Positions 33,272 through 41,568 of a DNA stretch of 64,000 nt are shown here, one piece after another. Source of the stretch: an uncultured Oscillospiraceae bacterium (GTDB taxonomy: Bacteria > Bacillota > Clostridia > Oscillospirales > Oscillospiraceae); NCBI GenBank assembly GCA_947632175.1, contig CANROC010000007.1, forward strand, positions 62,001 through 126,000, written 5' to 3'. Positions within the stretch are counted from its first letter, which is position 1. Each line of letters starts with the position of its first letter. Under the pieces are notes generated by a model. It was not told the DNA's origin. It was given only the letters and a program-made list of their open reading frames with translations, and ran no database searches. Both the position numbers and the translations under genes were made by a program.

Positions 33272-36200
33272 TTAGTCGCCGCCGAGATGGACGTAACGTT
33301 CCTTAATCTCTTGCGTGCGGCCTTGGTTCCAATCATTGGTTCCGATGTAACCACTATATGGTATTATTATACCACGACTGTGAACTTTCGTAAACAGATG
33401 GACTATCTCTTCACCTTTCTCCTATTGAAGGAGTGAAGGGACCGCCACTATAAGTCTCTGAGCGTTCTCCTGTTCGGAGCTTCGTTGCTGATTGCCCAAT
33501 CTGCGCAGTTTTCGTGCGTTCGCGCTTGCGCATGTTTCATCGCTACGCTGTAGCCTGCGCGGCTCTAAGGGGTTCCCAGCAGTTCAACGGTGATTTGACA
33601 TCACATTTCTGTGAAGGCACCCATGGTTATAGGTGCGACGAGCAATGTTCATTTTGTGCTTATCTGTGTTTCCACAATTCGGACAGCGCCAGATAAGTTT
33701 TCCATTCTCGTCCTCTACAATTTCTATTTCTTTGTCGTATCCGCAGACTTGACAGTAGTCAGACTTGGTGTTCAATTCTGCGTACATGATATTGTCATAA
33801 ATGTACTTGATTACTGCGAGGACAGCTGGAATATTGTCCTCCAGGTTTGCTACTTCTATATACGAGATTGCCGAGTTAAATTTCAACCAGAAGATTCTCT
33901 CGAGTACAGTTGAGCGGGTCGCCGTCAATGTGGAAGATATTGTGAGGCGGGTCCATGTCGAAAATTACGTTTTCAACGCCTCTGATCTTCTTCGCAGCTG
34001 TGCCTGTTACAACACGCCCGTGTGAAAGGCGCCACTTTTTGTACCGAATTTGCGGAAAATCATACAAATCTACCACGAATTCCGCAATCTTATCGCAGTT
34101 CTGGTTGTATAGAGAGACGTAAACCACATCGCCTTCAATACGATACTCGTTCAGGTCATTCACAGTTCTCGGATTGTTATCCAAGAACCTGCCTTGACGC
34201 ATGATCTGACGCTTGTGTTTCTGGCAAAGTACGTAGCCGAATGCTTTGTACTTTTTATTGGATTTGCGTCCACAAATTTCGCATGTATGCATTTTCATTA
34301 CCTCCGACTATATCTTAACGGAAGAGGATTCCTCTTCTACGTTCTGTGCACTTCGAGCTGTGCTCATATCAGCCCTATTCCTAGTCTGTACACCTTCCTG
34401 AATTATCAGGCTTGGCACGGGATTGGCGTTTGCGTTCCCCGTTAGCCCTCTTGAAGGACACCCGCTGAGCGTTGCGGTTCACACAGTTTTGGGTGGCTGC
34501 TCAGGATATAGAAGTAACCACCCGGAGAAAGTAACTGGAATTCAGATTCAAACTTTAATTTCTCAAACGCACCGATGTTCTCGGTTACGTGCACCTATCG
34601 TACCCCCGCTTTCGCGGTATTTCTGAGGGAATAGACTATCTCATTATCCAGTCGCTGTTACCACAACTGGACACTCAGCACTTCCCATACGGCATTTCAT
34701 CCGTACAGTAGCCAACCCGCTTCATCCATCTTTCTTGAAATGAGCAGGGAAGGGTAGTCGTTACACTACTACATGTGTAATAGCACGGTATTATCAGCTA
34801 TCTGCAACGCAGACCTTAGATTCTCTTACGAAGCTTATTCGTGTATTTGCTTCTACCGTTAGCAGCATCTTTGCCACACCCAGCATTTGCTGGTTCACTG
34901 AGTTCTCACTAACACATTACTGTATTAGGCCACCTGATTTGATGGTAACTGTTCGTTATGTAGTTTTTATCTGTAATTCCTTCAATAATTCCAAATCTTC
35001 TTTGCAATGATTTCGCAAATTTGTAAGTCACGGATTCAATCAATAATACCCCGTGTTTCCACGTATTTACTAATAGGGTTTAGACTATATTTTAAACTGG
35101 CCCACTGTTACTGCAGGCCAGCCCACCTGTCTTTCCATGCATGATGTACCCTACTTGCCAATTGCGCCGTGTTTCTCGTACGCATTGGGGTTCGGTAGTC
35201 GTTAGAGATTTATGCTATAAGCAATTTACTACGGGATTTGCAATGTCCGCTTGGATTTAGCATTCCTTACCGGCCTTATTCATTATTCAGGTCTGCCCGT
35301 TTAGCAGGTGTATTTTCTTCATAGTGTCGCCACTATGCCGCCCTTGAACTCTCAGGCGTGCCGTAGACGGAATAATCTATGTTCTCGGCCAATTTCCATG
35401 CCTTACATTTTGCGTTCATATATTCCATAACTTGGAGTGCGAATTCTTTGGCTTCAGGATCTGTATGTGACTTTCCAGTCATTGATTTTACGCATTCATA
35501 CAGACCTGCGTATCCAAGAGAGATTGTACTGTATCCACCGTAAAGCAGCTTATCAATCTTCTCACCTTTCTTGAGACGTGCAATTGCGCCTGCCTGCCAA
35601 TGGATGGGTGATGCGTCGGAAACTGTACCGAGGAGTCTCTCGTGTCTGAGTCTTAGCGCTCTATGGCACAGTTCCAAACGGTCGTCGAGGATTTTCCAGA
35701 AGACATCGAAGTTGTGCCCTGCGGAAAGTCCGACGTCAGGGAGGTTAATTGTTACAACGCCTTGGTTGACAAATGATATCTGACATTGCTGCCAGTTTAG
35801 ACTATCTCATAACTAGAATCTCTAGTCCCACGCGCTTCGAGCAGTGGCTTCCTCTGCTCTATGTTACTTGCTATCGCGTTCACTTAGTCGTTACACCTTC
35901 CTCGAGAGAGGCTTGGCACGGTATTGTCCACGAGGGAGTTCGCCGTTAGCACCTGTAATCAGGCACACCGCTTTGCCATGCGTTCACGTGGTTTAAGGAC
36001 GCCCCAACACGCGTCAAGCGTCCGTAATACTTTGGCTTCCCTGTGTCTTGGTCGACGTAGGGAGTCAAGAAACTTCGACACAATAATATATACACTTATT
36101 GGACTATCTCTTATAGCCTAACGACTATCCTGGTGCTTTGAGCGGTGCTAATCTCCGCCCTACTCTACTCGCTTCTGCGTATTGCCGCTTTCGATAGTCT

Positions 36201-38969
36201 CTACACCTTCCTGATATTCAGGCTCGGCACGGTGTTGTTGTGCACGTTCACCGTTAGCGCCTATTTTTAGGCACACCGCTTTTGCATGCGTTCTCCAGGT
36301 TTTACATGAGCAATCGAATTATGTTTACCCCACTTACTTTGTTAATACAATTTGCAAGATTGTACGCACATTATGTGCTCTGTATATTGCTATACAGTTC
36401 GGACCATATCACTAACTTGTTTCCAAGCTATCTGCCATTTCGATTTAAGTGGACTTAGCACCCCAATGCCACACCGCCATTAGCTTGCGGCTCTACAATT
36501 GGTCTCTAGGCTTTTATGAACTGTTATATAAATTCAATTACTGAAATGCCATAATTGACGTATTTCTTTGATAGCCCTTTAAGCCAGTTTTTAACATAAC
36601 ATCTGTCGGCTTTTATCTCATTTGCGAGTTCGGTTGATGTTTCGTAGTTCTTTTCAGTGCCATCATTAAACACAACTCTATATGGCCTATAATTCTTTTT
36701 ATTTGTGAGAGATTTTCTAGCATGAAGCTCGTTCATTTCTCTTGTGCACCACTCCAAGTTCTCAGCCCTGTTATCTGTTTTGATGCCATTAATATGATTC
36801 ACTTCTTTGTACCCATTTTATTTTCAACAAAGTATGTGGCAACTAATCTATGCACAAACCATCTATCAGAACCGAGCATAACTCTTCTATATCCACACGA
36901 ATTAATATCTCCGCCAAGTATTTTGCCTGTGTTATTATTTCTCACTCTTCCTAGATTGCTAACACTGTAAATTCCATCATGGTCTTTAACTTCTTTCCAC
37001 ATTTCAATAGTATTTTCATCCATATTATCACCTCCTTTTGATAGTACATAACAGTTCAATTTAGCACGGCAAGTTGTCTCTATTGAGAGTTTCTCCGTTT
37101 AGGCAGATTTGCTTATACCGTCACCGATATAAGGCACAGGTTTGTTTATGCAGGGGTAGCAATGGCCTTCTCCATTTTTGTCTATTTTATTCTGCAGCAT
37201 CATCTTCTCAGAGATATAGTCAGGAACCATTCTCTTAGCAGTGCATTTCGCTGCGAGCTTTGTCAGGTAAAAATATTTTCCATCTTCTTCTATATTTTCC
37301 GGTTCTAGGATGTACAAAAGTTTCGGAAAAGCTGGCGTTATCCAAGCTCCTTGCTCGTTTTTGACACCCTGTGTTCTCTGCTTCAGTACCTCTTCAATCA
37401 CCATCGCGAGATCTTCTTTTGTCTGCGGATCATCAACCTCTCCGAGATACATGCAGATTGACACAAATGGAGCCTGTCCGTTTGTTGTGAGCAATGTATT
37501 GATCTGGTACTGCATTGTCTGTACTCCGTTCTTGATATCATCCCTCACACGGTCCTCAACAATGCTATCAATCTCTGTCTCTGAAAGCTTCTTAACCCCT
37601 GCTCTGTCTAGTTCCTCCAGAACCTGCTTTTTGATGAGCTTTCTGGTATCATTAACAAACGGGGCAAGATGCGACAATGTTACTGTTTGTCCTCCATACT
37701 GGGAAGACCTACCAATTTTGGTAAATACCCCCACTTTCGTGGTATTTTAAGGGAGTAGACTATACCATCACATATTGAAATATGCCAAGCATTATAGTCG
37801 TTGAGCGTTCTCCATGCGCTATGCGTTTAGGAGCTTCGTTGCGTCTGGGTAACTCGCATACCCGGTTGCCCCTGTCCTGACAATTTTTATGGTCTCTGAA
37901 GCTTTCAGCTTGTGCCGCTTTCACGTCAACCGTTTCCAGTCCCGTTGTAGCTTGCCAGGGTTATGGGGGTGTCCCCGCAATTTAGCTTGTTTAACGTGGC
38001 CTCTTCCAGTAAGCCACCTGCGCCATGATCTGAGTAGCAATCGTACAGGCTGTTGAAAACCTGTGAGGCTTCTCGACCAACACGCCATTGATCATAGTTC
38101 CGTTCTGAAGCATGTCTTCAAGATTGCATAGGCAGCAATTGAAGCTGTGCATAATGAAGTAATCTGCATCCGAAATAGCCTGTATTTTGTGCATATTGTA
38201 CACAAGCCATTCTGACTATATCATAATCTCTCCGCTATCATCACGAAGAGACCCGTGGCACTTCCACAGGACGACTTTCACGCCTGTGTACTCTATAAAG
38301 ATAGTCGATTAACCTTCCTCTCGAAGAGGCTTGGCACAGGATTCCTTACGGTTCCCTGTTAGCATGCGGATTAGACGCCATTTCCTGCGCCTCCTACAGT
38401 CCCACATACACCCCGGATTTCCGGGTTCACCACGTTTTCACTAACCTGTCACCAGATTAGGCCACAATGCTCTCATGGAAATGGATAAGCCCTTCATCAT
38501 GCGCCTGCTGGATATCCTGCGGAAGAAGCAGTCGATTCGTCATGTCTCTGCTGACTTCACCAGCCACGTAATCCCGCTGTGTGGACAGCATAATAGGATT
38601 CTTATTCGAGTTCTCTTGAATAACCTCCTCATTCACGCCATCTACCAGCGCCAGGATCTTGTTATCCAGCACTGTATCATTGCGCATATACTCATGCGCA
38701 TATCTGTACCTAATATAATTCCTCGCAGTCCGGAACTCATCTGCCCGAAACAGCTCAATCTCCACGTCATCCTGAATCTCCTCCACGGAAATTGCCCGAT
38801 TCCGCTTCTTATACCTCGTCTTCAACTTCTCTGTGATTGCCCTGGCCTTGTTGATATTCTCCTTCGAGTCCTTTACATCGTAGGTTTCATTAAACGCAGC
38901 CATAATCGCATTGAAGATCTTTGCGCGGTCGAAGTGTTCCTCACGGCCGCTCCGCTTAATCACATTCAT
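33272..38969 (-). CDS. nrdD: Anaerobic ribonucleoside-triphosphate reductase, ten exons split by nine group I introns
   Basis: Exons (minus strand): 38475-38969, 38012-38170, 37148-37707, 36327-36330, 36017-36080, 35354-35769, 34942-35040, 34517-34594, 33631-33871 and 33272-33354. They total 2199 bases and give 732 residues, a normal NrdD length. Domains: ATP-cone (residues 1-95), catalytic barrel with HFHDADYF, QVASSQYGGQ, YPCMGCRSFL (residues 402-411), [15 protein letters not shown] and [14 protein letters not shown], a zinc site CQVCG...CPNC, and the glycyl-radical end CGYIGT (Gly707). It reduces NTPs to dNTPs after activation by NrdG. The reading frame stays intact across all junctions. 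Every intron lies in a conserved motif. The last junction is the least certain. Confidence 0.9.
33355..33630 (-). ncRNA. nrdD intron 9 (group I) at the glycyl-radical site
   Basis: 276 bases. The 5' exon end CGCACCT pairs with GGGTGC inside the intron. Core elements AATCAGCAACG, CGCTCAGAGACT and AAGAGATAGTCC are visible. It splits the Cys706 codon just before radical Gly707. To keep the frame, the intron must end in A (ATATA before GTGG) rather than the usual G, so the 3' end is uncertain by a base or so. Confidence 0.78.
33872..34516 (-). ncRNA. nrdD intron 8 (group I) carrying an HNH endonuclease gene
   Basis: 645 bases. The exon end GGGTGGT pairs perfectly with GCCACCC in the intron; the intron ends in G. 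The S element GATATAGTC is at about 34310, upstream of the HNH ORF, which fills the 3' part of the intron. Joining gives LSPGG-AISYIEV. Confidence 0.88.
33876..34298 (-). CDS. HNH homing endonuclease in nrdD intron 8
   Basis: 140 residues, ATG 34298 preceded by GGAGGTAATGAAA. An N-terminal zinc-type CEICGRKSN is followed by an HNH-like core: [27 protein letters not shown], with the H-x-D/N-G-D-x-x-N pattern. It would nick or cut intronless nrdD and drive copying of the intron. The stop lies four bases before the intron's 3' end. Confidence 0.82.
   Translation of the reverse strand: MKMHTCEICGRKSNKKYKAFGYVLCQKHKRQIMRQGRFLDNNPRTVNDLNEYRIEGDVVYVSLYNQNCDKIAEFVVDLYDFPQIRYKKWRLSHGRVVTGTAAKKIRGVENVIFDMDPPHNIFHIDGDPLNCTRENLLVEI
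34595..34941 (-). ncRNA. nrdD intron 7 (group I)
   Basis: 347 bases, ORF-less. Exon end CCAT pairs with GTGG; intron ends in G. Joining gives NSYH-VHVTE. S element GAGATAGTC at about 34632. Its 5' part (GTGGCCTAAT...GTTAGTGA) closely resembles intron 1, which also follows CCAT. Confidence 0.87.
35041..35353 (-). ncRNA. nrdD intron 6 (group I)
   Basis: 313 bases, ORF-less. Exon end CGCCT pairs with GGGCG; the intron ends TATTATTG. Joining gives [13 protein letters not shown] element ATATAGTC at about 35084. Confidence 0.87.
35770..36016 (-). ncRNA. nrdD intron 5 (group I)
   Basis: 247 bases, ORF-less. Exon end GGACGCT pairs with GGCGTCC; intron ends in G. Joining gives YYGR-FNQGVV. The core ATACCGTGCCAAGCC...GGTGTAACGACTA...GAGATAGTC is nearly the same as in intron 4. 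Confidence 0.9.
36081..36326 (-). ncRNA. nrdD intron 4 (group I)
   Basis: 246 bases, ORF-less, sister of intron 5. Its guide sequence GCTCATGT (36304-36311) pairs over eight bases with GCAT-GGGT, of which GGGT is the microexon and GCAT the end of exon 3. P1 is therefore complete only after intron 3 has been removed. The intron ends TATTATTG. S element AAGAGATAGTCC at about 36100. Confidence 0.87.
36327..36330 (-). other. nrdD: Four-base microexon of nrdD
   Basis: GGGT between introns 3 and 4. With AT from exon 3 and TGT from exon 5 it spells ATG-GGT-TGT (Met-Gly-Cys), required for the near-universal PCMGCRSF motif. Intron 3 ends in G just before it. Confidence 0.82.
36331..37147 (-). ncRNA. 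nrdD intron 3 (group I) carrying a broken HNH endonuclease gene
   Basis: 817 bases. Exon 3 ends TGCAT and can pair with GTGC; the intron ends in G before GGGT. A CCGTGCTAA stretch lies at about 37045-37070, the ORF at 36524-37059, and the R/S part (AAGTCCACTTAAATCG, GTGATATGGTCC) at about 36410-36480. Joining with the microexon restores YPCMGCRSF. Confidence 0.83.
36524..37059 (-). pseudogene. NUMOD4-HNH homing endonuclease, frameshifted, in nrdD intron 3
   Basis: Upstream frame (36799-37059; ATG 37023 follows AGGAGG) has NUMOD4-like [23 protein letters not shown] and a partial HNH core [12 protein letters not shown]. The other frame continues with [19 protein letters not shown] and a C-terminal helix-turn-helix-like module. 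Adding one A to the A-run near 36820 (AATAAAATGGG) restores [14 protein letters not shown], so a single-base deletion, or an assembly error, separates the parts. The full-length product would be about 165 residues from ATG 37023. Confidence 0.8.
37708..38011 (-). ncRNA. nrdD intron 2 (group I)
   Basis: 304 bases, ORF-less. Exon end GTGGCT pairs perfectly with GGCCAC; intron ends in G before TCTTCC. Joining gives QIMAQVA-SSQYGGQ. The sequence GATGGTATAGTC at about 37757 is the S element. Confidence 0.9.
38171..38474 (-). ncRNA. nrdD intron 1 (group I)
   Basis: 304 bases, ORF-less. Exon end CCAT pairs with GTGG; intron ends in G. Joining gives LIHFH-DADYF. Core CTGTGCCAAGCCTC...GGAAGGTTAATCGACTATC and ATGATATAGTC are clear. 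Confidence 0.9.
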
Positions 38970-39011
38970 TCGTCATTCCCCCTATTTCAATATTTCGTAT
39001 CGCCGTCAGAC

Positions 39012-39566
39012 TCATACGCAGTTTCCCTTTATGATTCGATAAGCCTCTTCCCACGAATTCGCCCTCACAGCGCCATACGACTTCGGATTCGACCGCTCAT
39101 TATACGGTCTCGAGAACAGTATCTTCAGCTTAGCTGGACTGCTCCTCAGGTTTTCAGGCGAATCGTCTATGATGACGTCACCTTGCACAAGATTCTTCAG
39201 CCCCGTCACAATGACATCTGACCACTTGAACACGTCGAACTTGTCGAACAGGCAGTAGTCCATCTTCGGGCGCAAAGTCTTGTAGTACGTTCCGGTAAGT
39301 AATACCGGCCAATACCCATCATCCTTGAGTTTCCGCAGATACTCATTTGCTCCTTCAATAGGCTTAACGGTCTTCCAGAATTCGGGCTCATGCAAAACGC
39401 CATAATACTCTTCATCCGAAAGTCCAAGGTAGTAGCGGTGCAGATTGTAAAACGCCACCTCGTCGGGATTGACGTTCAGGCCATACTTGCTGTTGAGTGC
39501 GGACGTCCAAGCACTCACAAGGTCCTCAAGCACGCCATCCATATCTACCAAAATTACCTTGGTCAT
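39012..39566 (-). CDS. 5'(3')-deoxyribonucleotidase-like HAD phosphatase
   Basis: 184 residues. ATG 39566 follows AGGAGG (ggatcaggc leader). HAD motif I VDMDGVLED (residues 5-13), motif II-like LLTGTYY, Lys in the K-L-V-Q region, and motif III VIIDDSPENL. The fold matches NT5C-type deoxyribonucleotidases that dephosphorylate dNMPs, for example to adjust pools during phage DNA synthesis. It lies just upstream of nrdD. Confidence 0.82.
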   Translation of the reverse strand: MTKVILVDMDGVLEDLVSAWTSALNSKYGLNVNPDEVAFYNLHRYYLGLSDEEYYGVLHEPEFWKTVKPIEGANEYLRKLKDDGYWPVLLTGTYYKTLRPKMDYCLFDKFDVFKWSDVIVTGLKNLVQGDVIIDDSPENLRSSPAKLKILFSRPYNERSNPKSYGAVRANSWEEAYRIIKGNCV

Positions 39567-39577
39567 GCCTGATCCTC

Positions 39578-40288
39578 CTAGATAATGAAGTTGTCTGCGT
39601 GCTGGCTGATCCAGCCACGATAGTTGGTGGAGAGCGCGCAAACCGCGCACCGCTCCATACCCTCGAAATGCTTCATGTATTTCAAGAAGCCACTGGTCGA
39701 CGGCTTATCCAGGTCGCACTGCTCGTTATGCCCGACCACCACGACGCGAACGTTCTTGCCGACACGTGTCAGCGTCTTCTTCAGCTGTTCAGCGGTGTAA
39801 TTCTGCGCTTCGTCAAGTATCACTACGCAATTTTCAAGAGTTGTGCCTCTCAGGAATGTGTCTGTGATGCACGTGATATACCCGTCACCGTTCTTCTGGT
39901 TCGCCATGATATCAGAACTGATGGCGATGTTCGGGTTCACGTTGCAATCGATAAGCGCATGCCACACAGGATCAAAGTACACCGCACTTTTCTCCTGGAT
40001 ATCGCCAGGCAACCAGCCCTGCTTGCGCTCTCCGTACGGAGAAACGATGTATACGATGCTGTCAAAAATCCCATACTGCACAAGCAGGTTTGCGACTCCT
40101 ATTGAGATGAACGTCTTGCCGGACCCGGCCTTTGCGTTCACAAATATGATGTCGTAGTCGCCGCACCAGATTGCCTCTGCGAACTGCTGCTGTTCCTCAT
40201 CCAACTGCACTCCATAGAAGAGCTCGCCCAGCAGACTTTTAGGCGGAGTTGGAGACGTTTCAATAGACTGTTTCTTCCTCTTCGGCAT
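39578..40288 (-). CDS. phoH: PhoH-family ATPase
   Basis: 236 residues. ATG 40288 follows GTGAGGTG. Walker A NAKAGSGKTFISIG (about residues 50-63), Walker B VVILDEAQNYT, and the sensor VVVGHNEQCD followed by the usual PhoH C-terminus. PhoH-like proteins are frequent in phages; they bind ATP and may act as RNA helicases or nucleases under stress. It is in the nucleotide-metabolism operon. Confidence 0.9.
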   Translation of the reverse strand: MPKRKKQSIETSPTPPKSLLGELFYGVQLDEEQQQFAEAIWCGDYDIIFVNAKAGSGKTFISIGVANLLVQYGIFDSIVYIVSPYGERKQGWLPGDIQEKSAVYFDPVWHALIDCNVNPNIAISSDIMANQKNGDGYITCITDTFLRGTTLENCVVILDEAQNYTAEQLKKTLTRVGKNVRVVVVGHNEQCDLDKPSTSGFLKYMKHFEGMERCAVCALSTNYRGWISQHADNFII

Positions 40289-40298
40289 GGCAAACACC

Positions 40299-40964
40299 TC
40301 ACCGAATCAGATCTTCGATATCACAGTCCTCGCCAATGATGTAGTCGGCGCACCCGTACTTCTTCTGATCACCGGCGTTCATGTACCACTCGCTTCTGTG
40401 CTTGTTGGAATACATGCGCTTTGAGATTTTTGTTCTGGAGATGATGTAATCACGCAAAGACTGCTCAGTCTGCGCTAAAAACTTCGCATGGTCCTGAAAC
40501 TTGCTTCCGGAATCGACAGCTCCTACGCAACCGTCGTGAATCAGAAGCTGAGAGTGCTCCGTGCAAAACCTCTTATGTCCGGTAATAAAGATGCATGTAG
40601 CCATGGAATAGACATACGAATCATTCACCGTCCAGATTGGCGTCTTGCTTTCCAGCATCGTGTCAATCAGAGTGAAACCATCATCGACGTTGCCTCCGTT
40701 GCTGGAGATGTGGAAGATGATTGGGCGACGCTCTTCAACAGGTTTCCCGTAGTCCTCACGGTTTGCGTACCTGATTGCCTGGATAATGTAGTCAACAGAT
40801 TCGGTTTCGATCTCGCTCTGCAGATACAAAACCCGGTTTTTTGCGTTCAGGTAGTCGTACATCCCGTATACCGAGATGTTCTGCAGGTAATCCTCCAAAC
40901 TCGGGAGCATCTCCGAAAGGGGAGGGTCGTTGTGCTTGTATTTTCGCGTAGTCATGTCAGTCAT
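40299..40964 (-). CDS. ClpP-like serine protease
   Basis: 221 residues. ATG 40964 follows GGAGG at seven bases. ClpP fold: RVLYLQSEIETESVDYIIQAIRY, PIIFHISSNGGNVDDGFTLIDTM, VYSMATCIFITG (candidate catalytic Ser) and LLIHDGCVG (His). It may degrade host or phage proteins with or without a Clp ATPase. Here it is far from capsid genes, so a prohead role is unlikely. Confidence 0.82.
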   Translation of the reverse strand: MTDMTTRKYKHNDPPLSEMLPSLEDYLQNISVYGMYDYLNAKNRVLYLQSEIETESVDYIIQAIRYANREDYGKPVEERRPIIFHISSNGGNVDDGFTLIDTMLESKTPIWTVNDSYVYSMATCIFITGHKRFCTEHSQLLIHDGCVGAVDSGSKFQDHAKFLAQTEQSLRDYIISRTKISKRMYSNKHRSEWYMNAGDQKKYGCADYIIGEDCDIEDLIR

Positions 40965-41556
40965 ATGTGTACCTCCTTGCCAAATAATCCTTCACCCACT
41001 GACACGCCACGTCATGAAGCTCGTCAATGGATCCGTTGTTGGTCATTGTCGTTGTGTAGACATCAGGAGCCGTGTATGAGTCCAGCGCAGTTTCGGAGAT
41101 ATGCTCCATTGCGTCTTTCGTCATCTGACTCTCAGCGTCTCTTGAAATGCGGATGTGCTCCACGTAAAAGTCGTCCCGGAATCCCTCAATTTCGTTCGGA
41201 AATCTTGCGTCCGGAATAATCACATAGTCCCAATTGCCTTTCAGAATGAAGAAGATGTCCCACAGGAACGACACAAACCAGTCCTCGTTGTACTCACGAA
41301 CCAGGCCAGTCCCCACATACTGCAGAAGCTGACGTCCGTACTCGTCCTTGTTGCCGTCCCAGTCCAGATACTGAACACAGATGTACTTGAGCACGTCTGC
41401 GAAGTGTGTAATCAGCACGCGCTGTCCTCTTGCCGAAAGTTCACACTTGATCATCTTCGCAAGCGTGTCTTTCCCTGCGCCAGCATGACCTGAAATCAGG
41501 ATGAGTGCCGGCAAATCGCGTGCATCATCATAAGCTTTGAGTTCTTCAGGACTCAT
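40957..41556 (-). CDS. Deoxynucleoside monophosphate kinase-like P-loop kinase
   Basis: 199 residues, ATG 41556 after AGGAGG. Walker A ISGHAGAGKDTLAKMI (residues 21-36), ADVLKYICVQYL, DARFPNEIEGF (the DxRF/PNE motif of phage dNMP kinases) and IRISRDAE. It would phosphorylate dNMPs to dNDPs. It overlaps the ClpP-like gene by eight bases. Confidence 0.85.
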   Translation of the reverse strand: MSPEELKAYDDARDLPALILISGHAGAGKDTLAKMIKCELSARGQRVLITHFADVLKYICVQYLDWDGNKDEYGRQLLQYVGTGLVREYNEDWFVSFLWDIFFILKGNWDYVIIPDARFPNEIEGFRDDFYVEHIRISRDAESQMTKDAMEHISETALDSYTAPDVYTTTMTNNGSIDELHDVACQWVKDYLARRYTYD

Positions 41557-41568
41557 GACCTATCCTCC

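Noticed and set aside
35333-35677. Fragmentary ORFs within nrdD read as separate small genes or as a decayed pseudogene
   Set aside because: Each fragment ends at an intron border and all fragments join in a single frame with every catalytic motif intact, so splicing explains them better than decay.
36799-36830. Programmed ribosomal frameshift in the intron 3 endonuclease
   Set aside because: The site lacks a classic X-XXY-YYZ slippery heptamer and no strong downstream structure was seen; a simple one-base deletion fits better.
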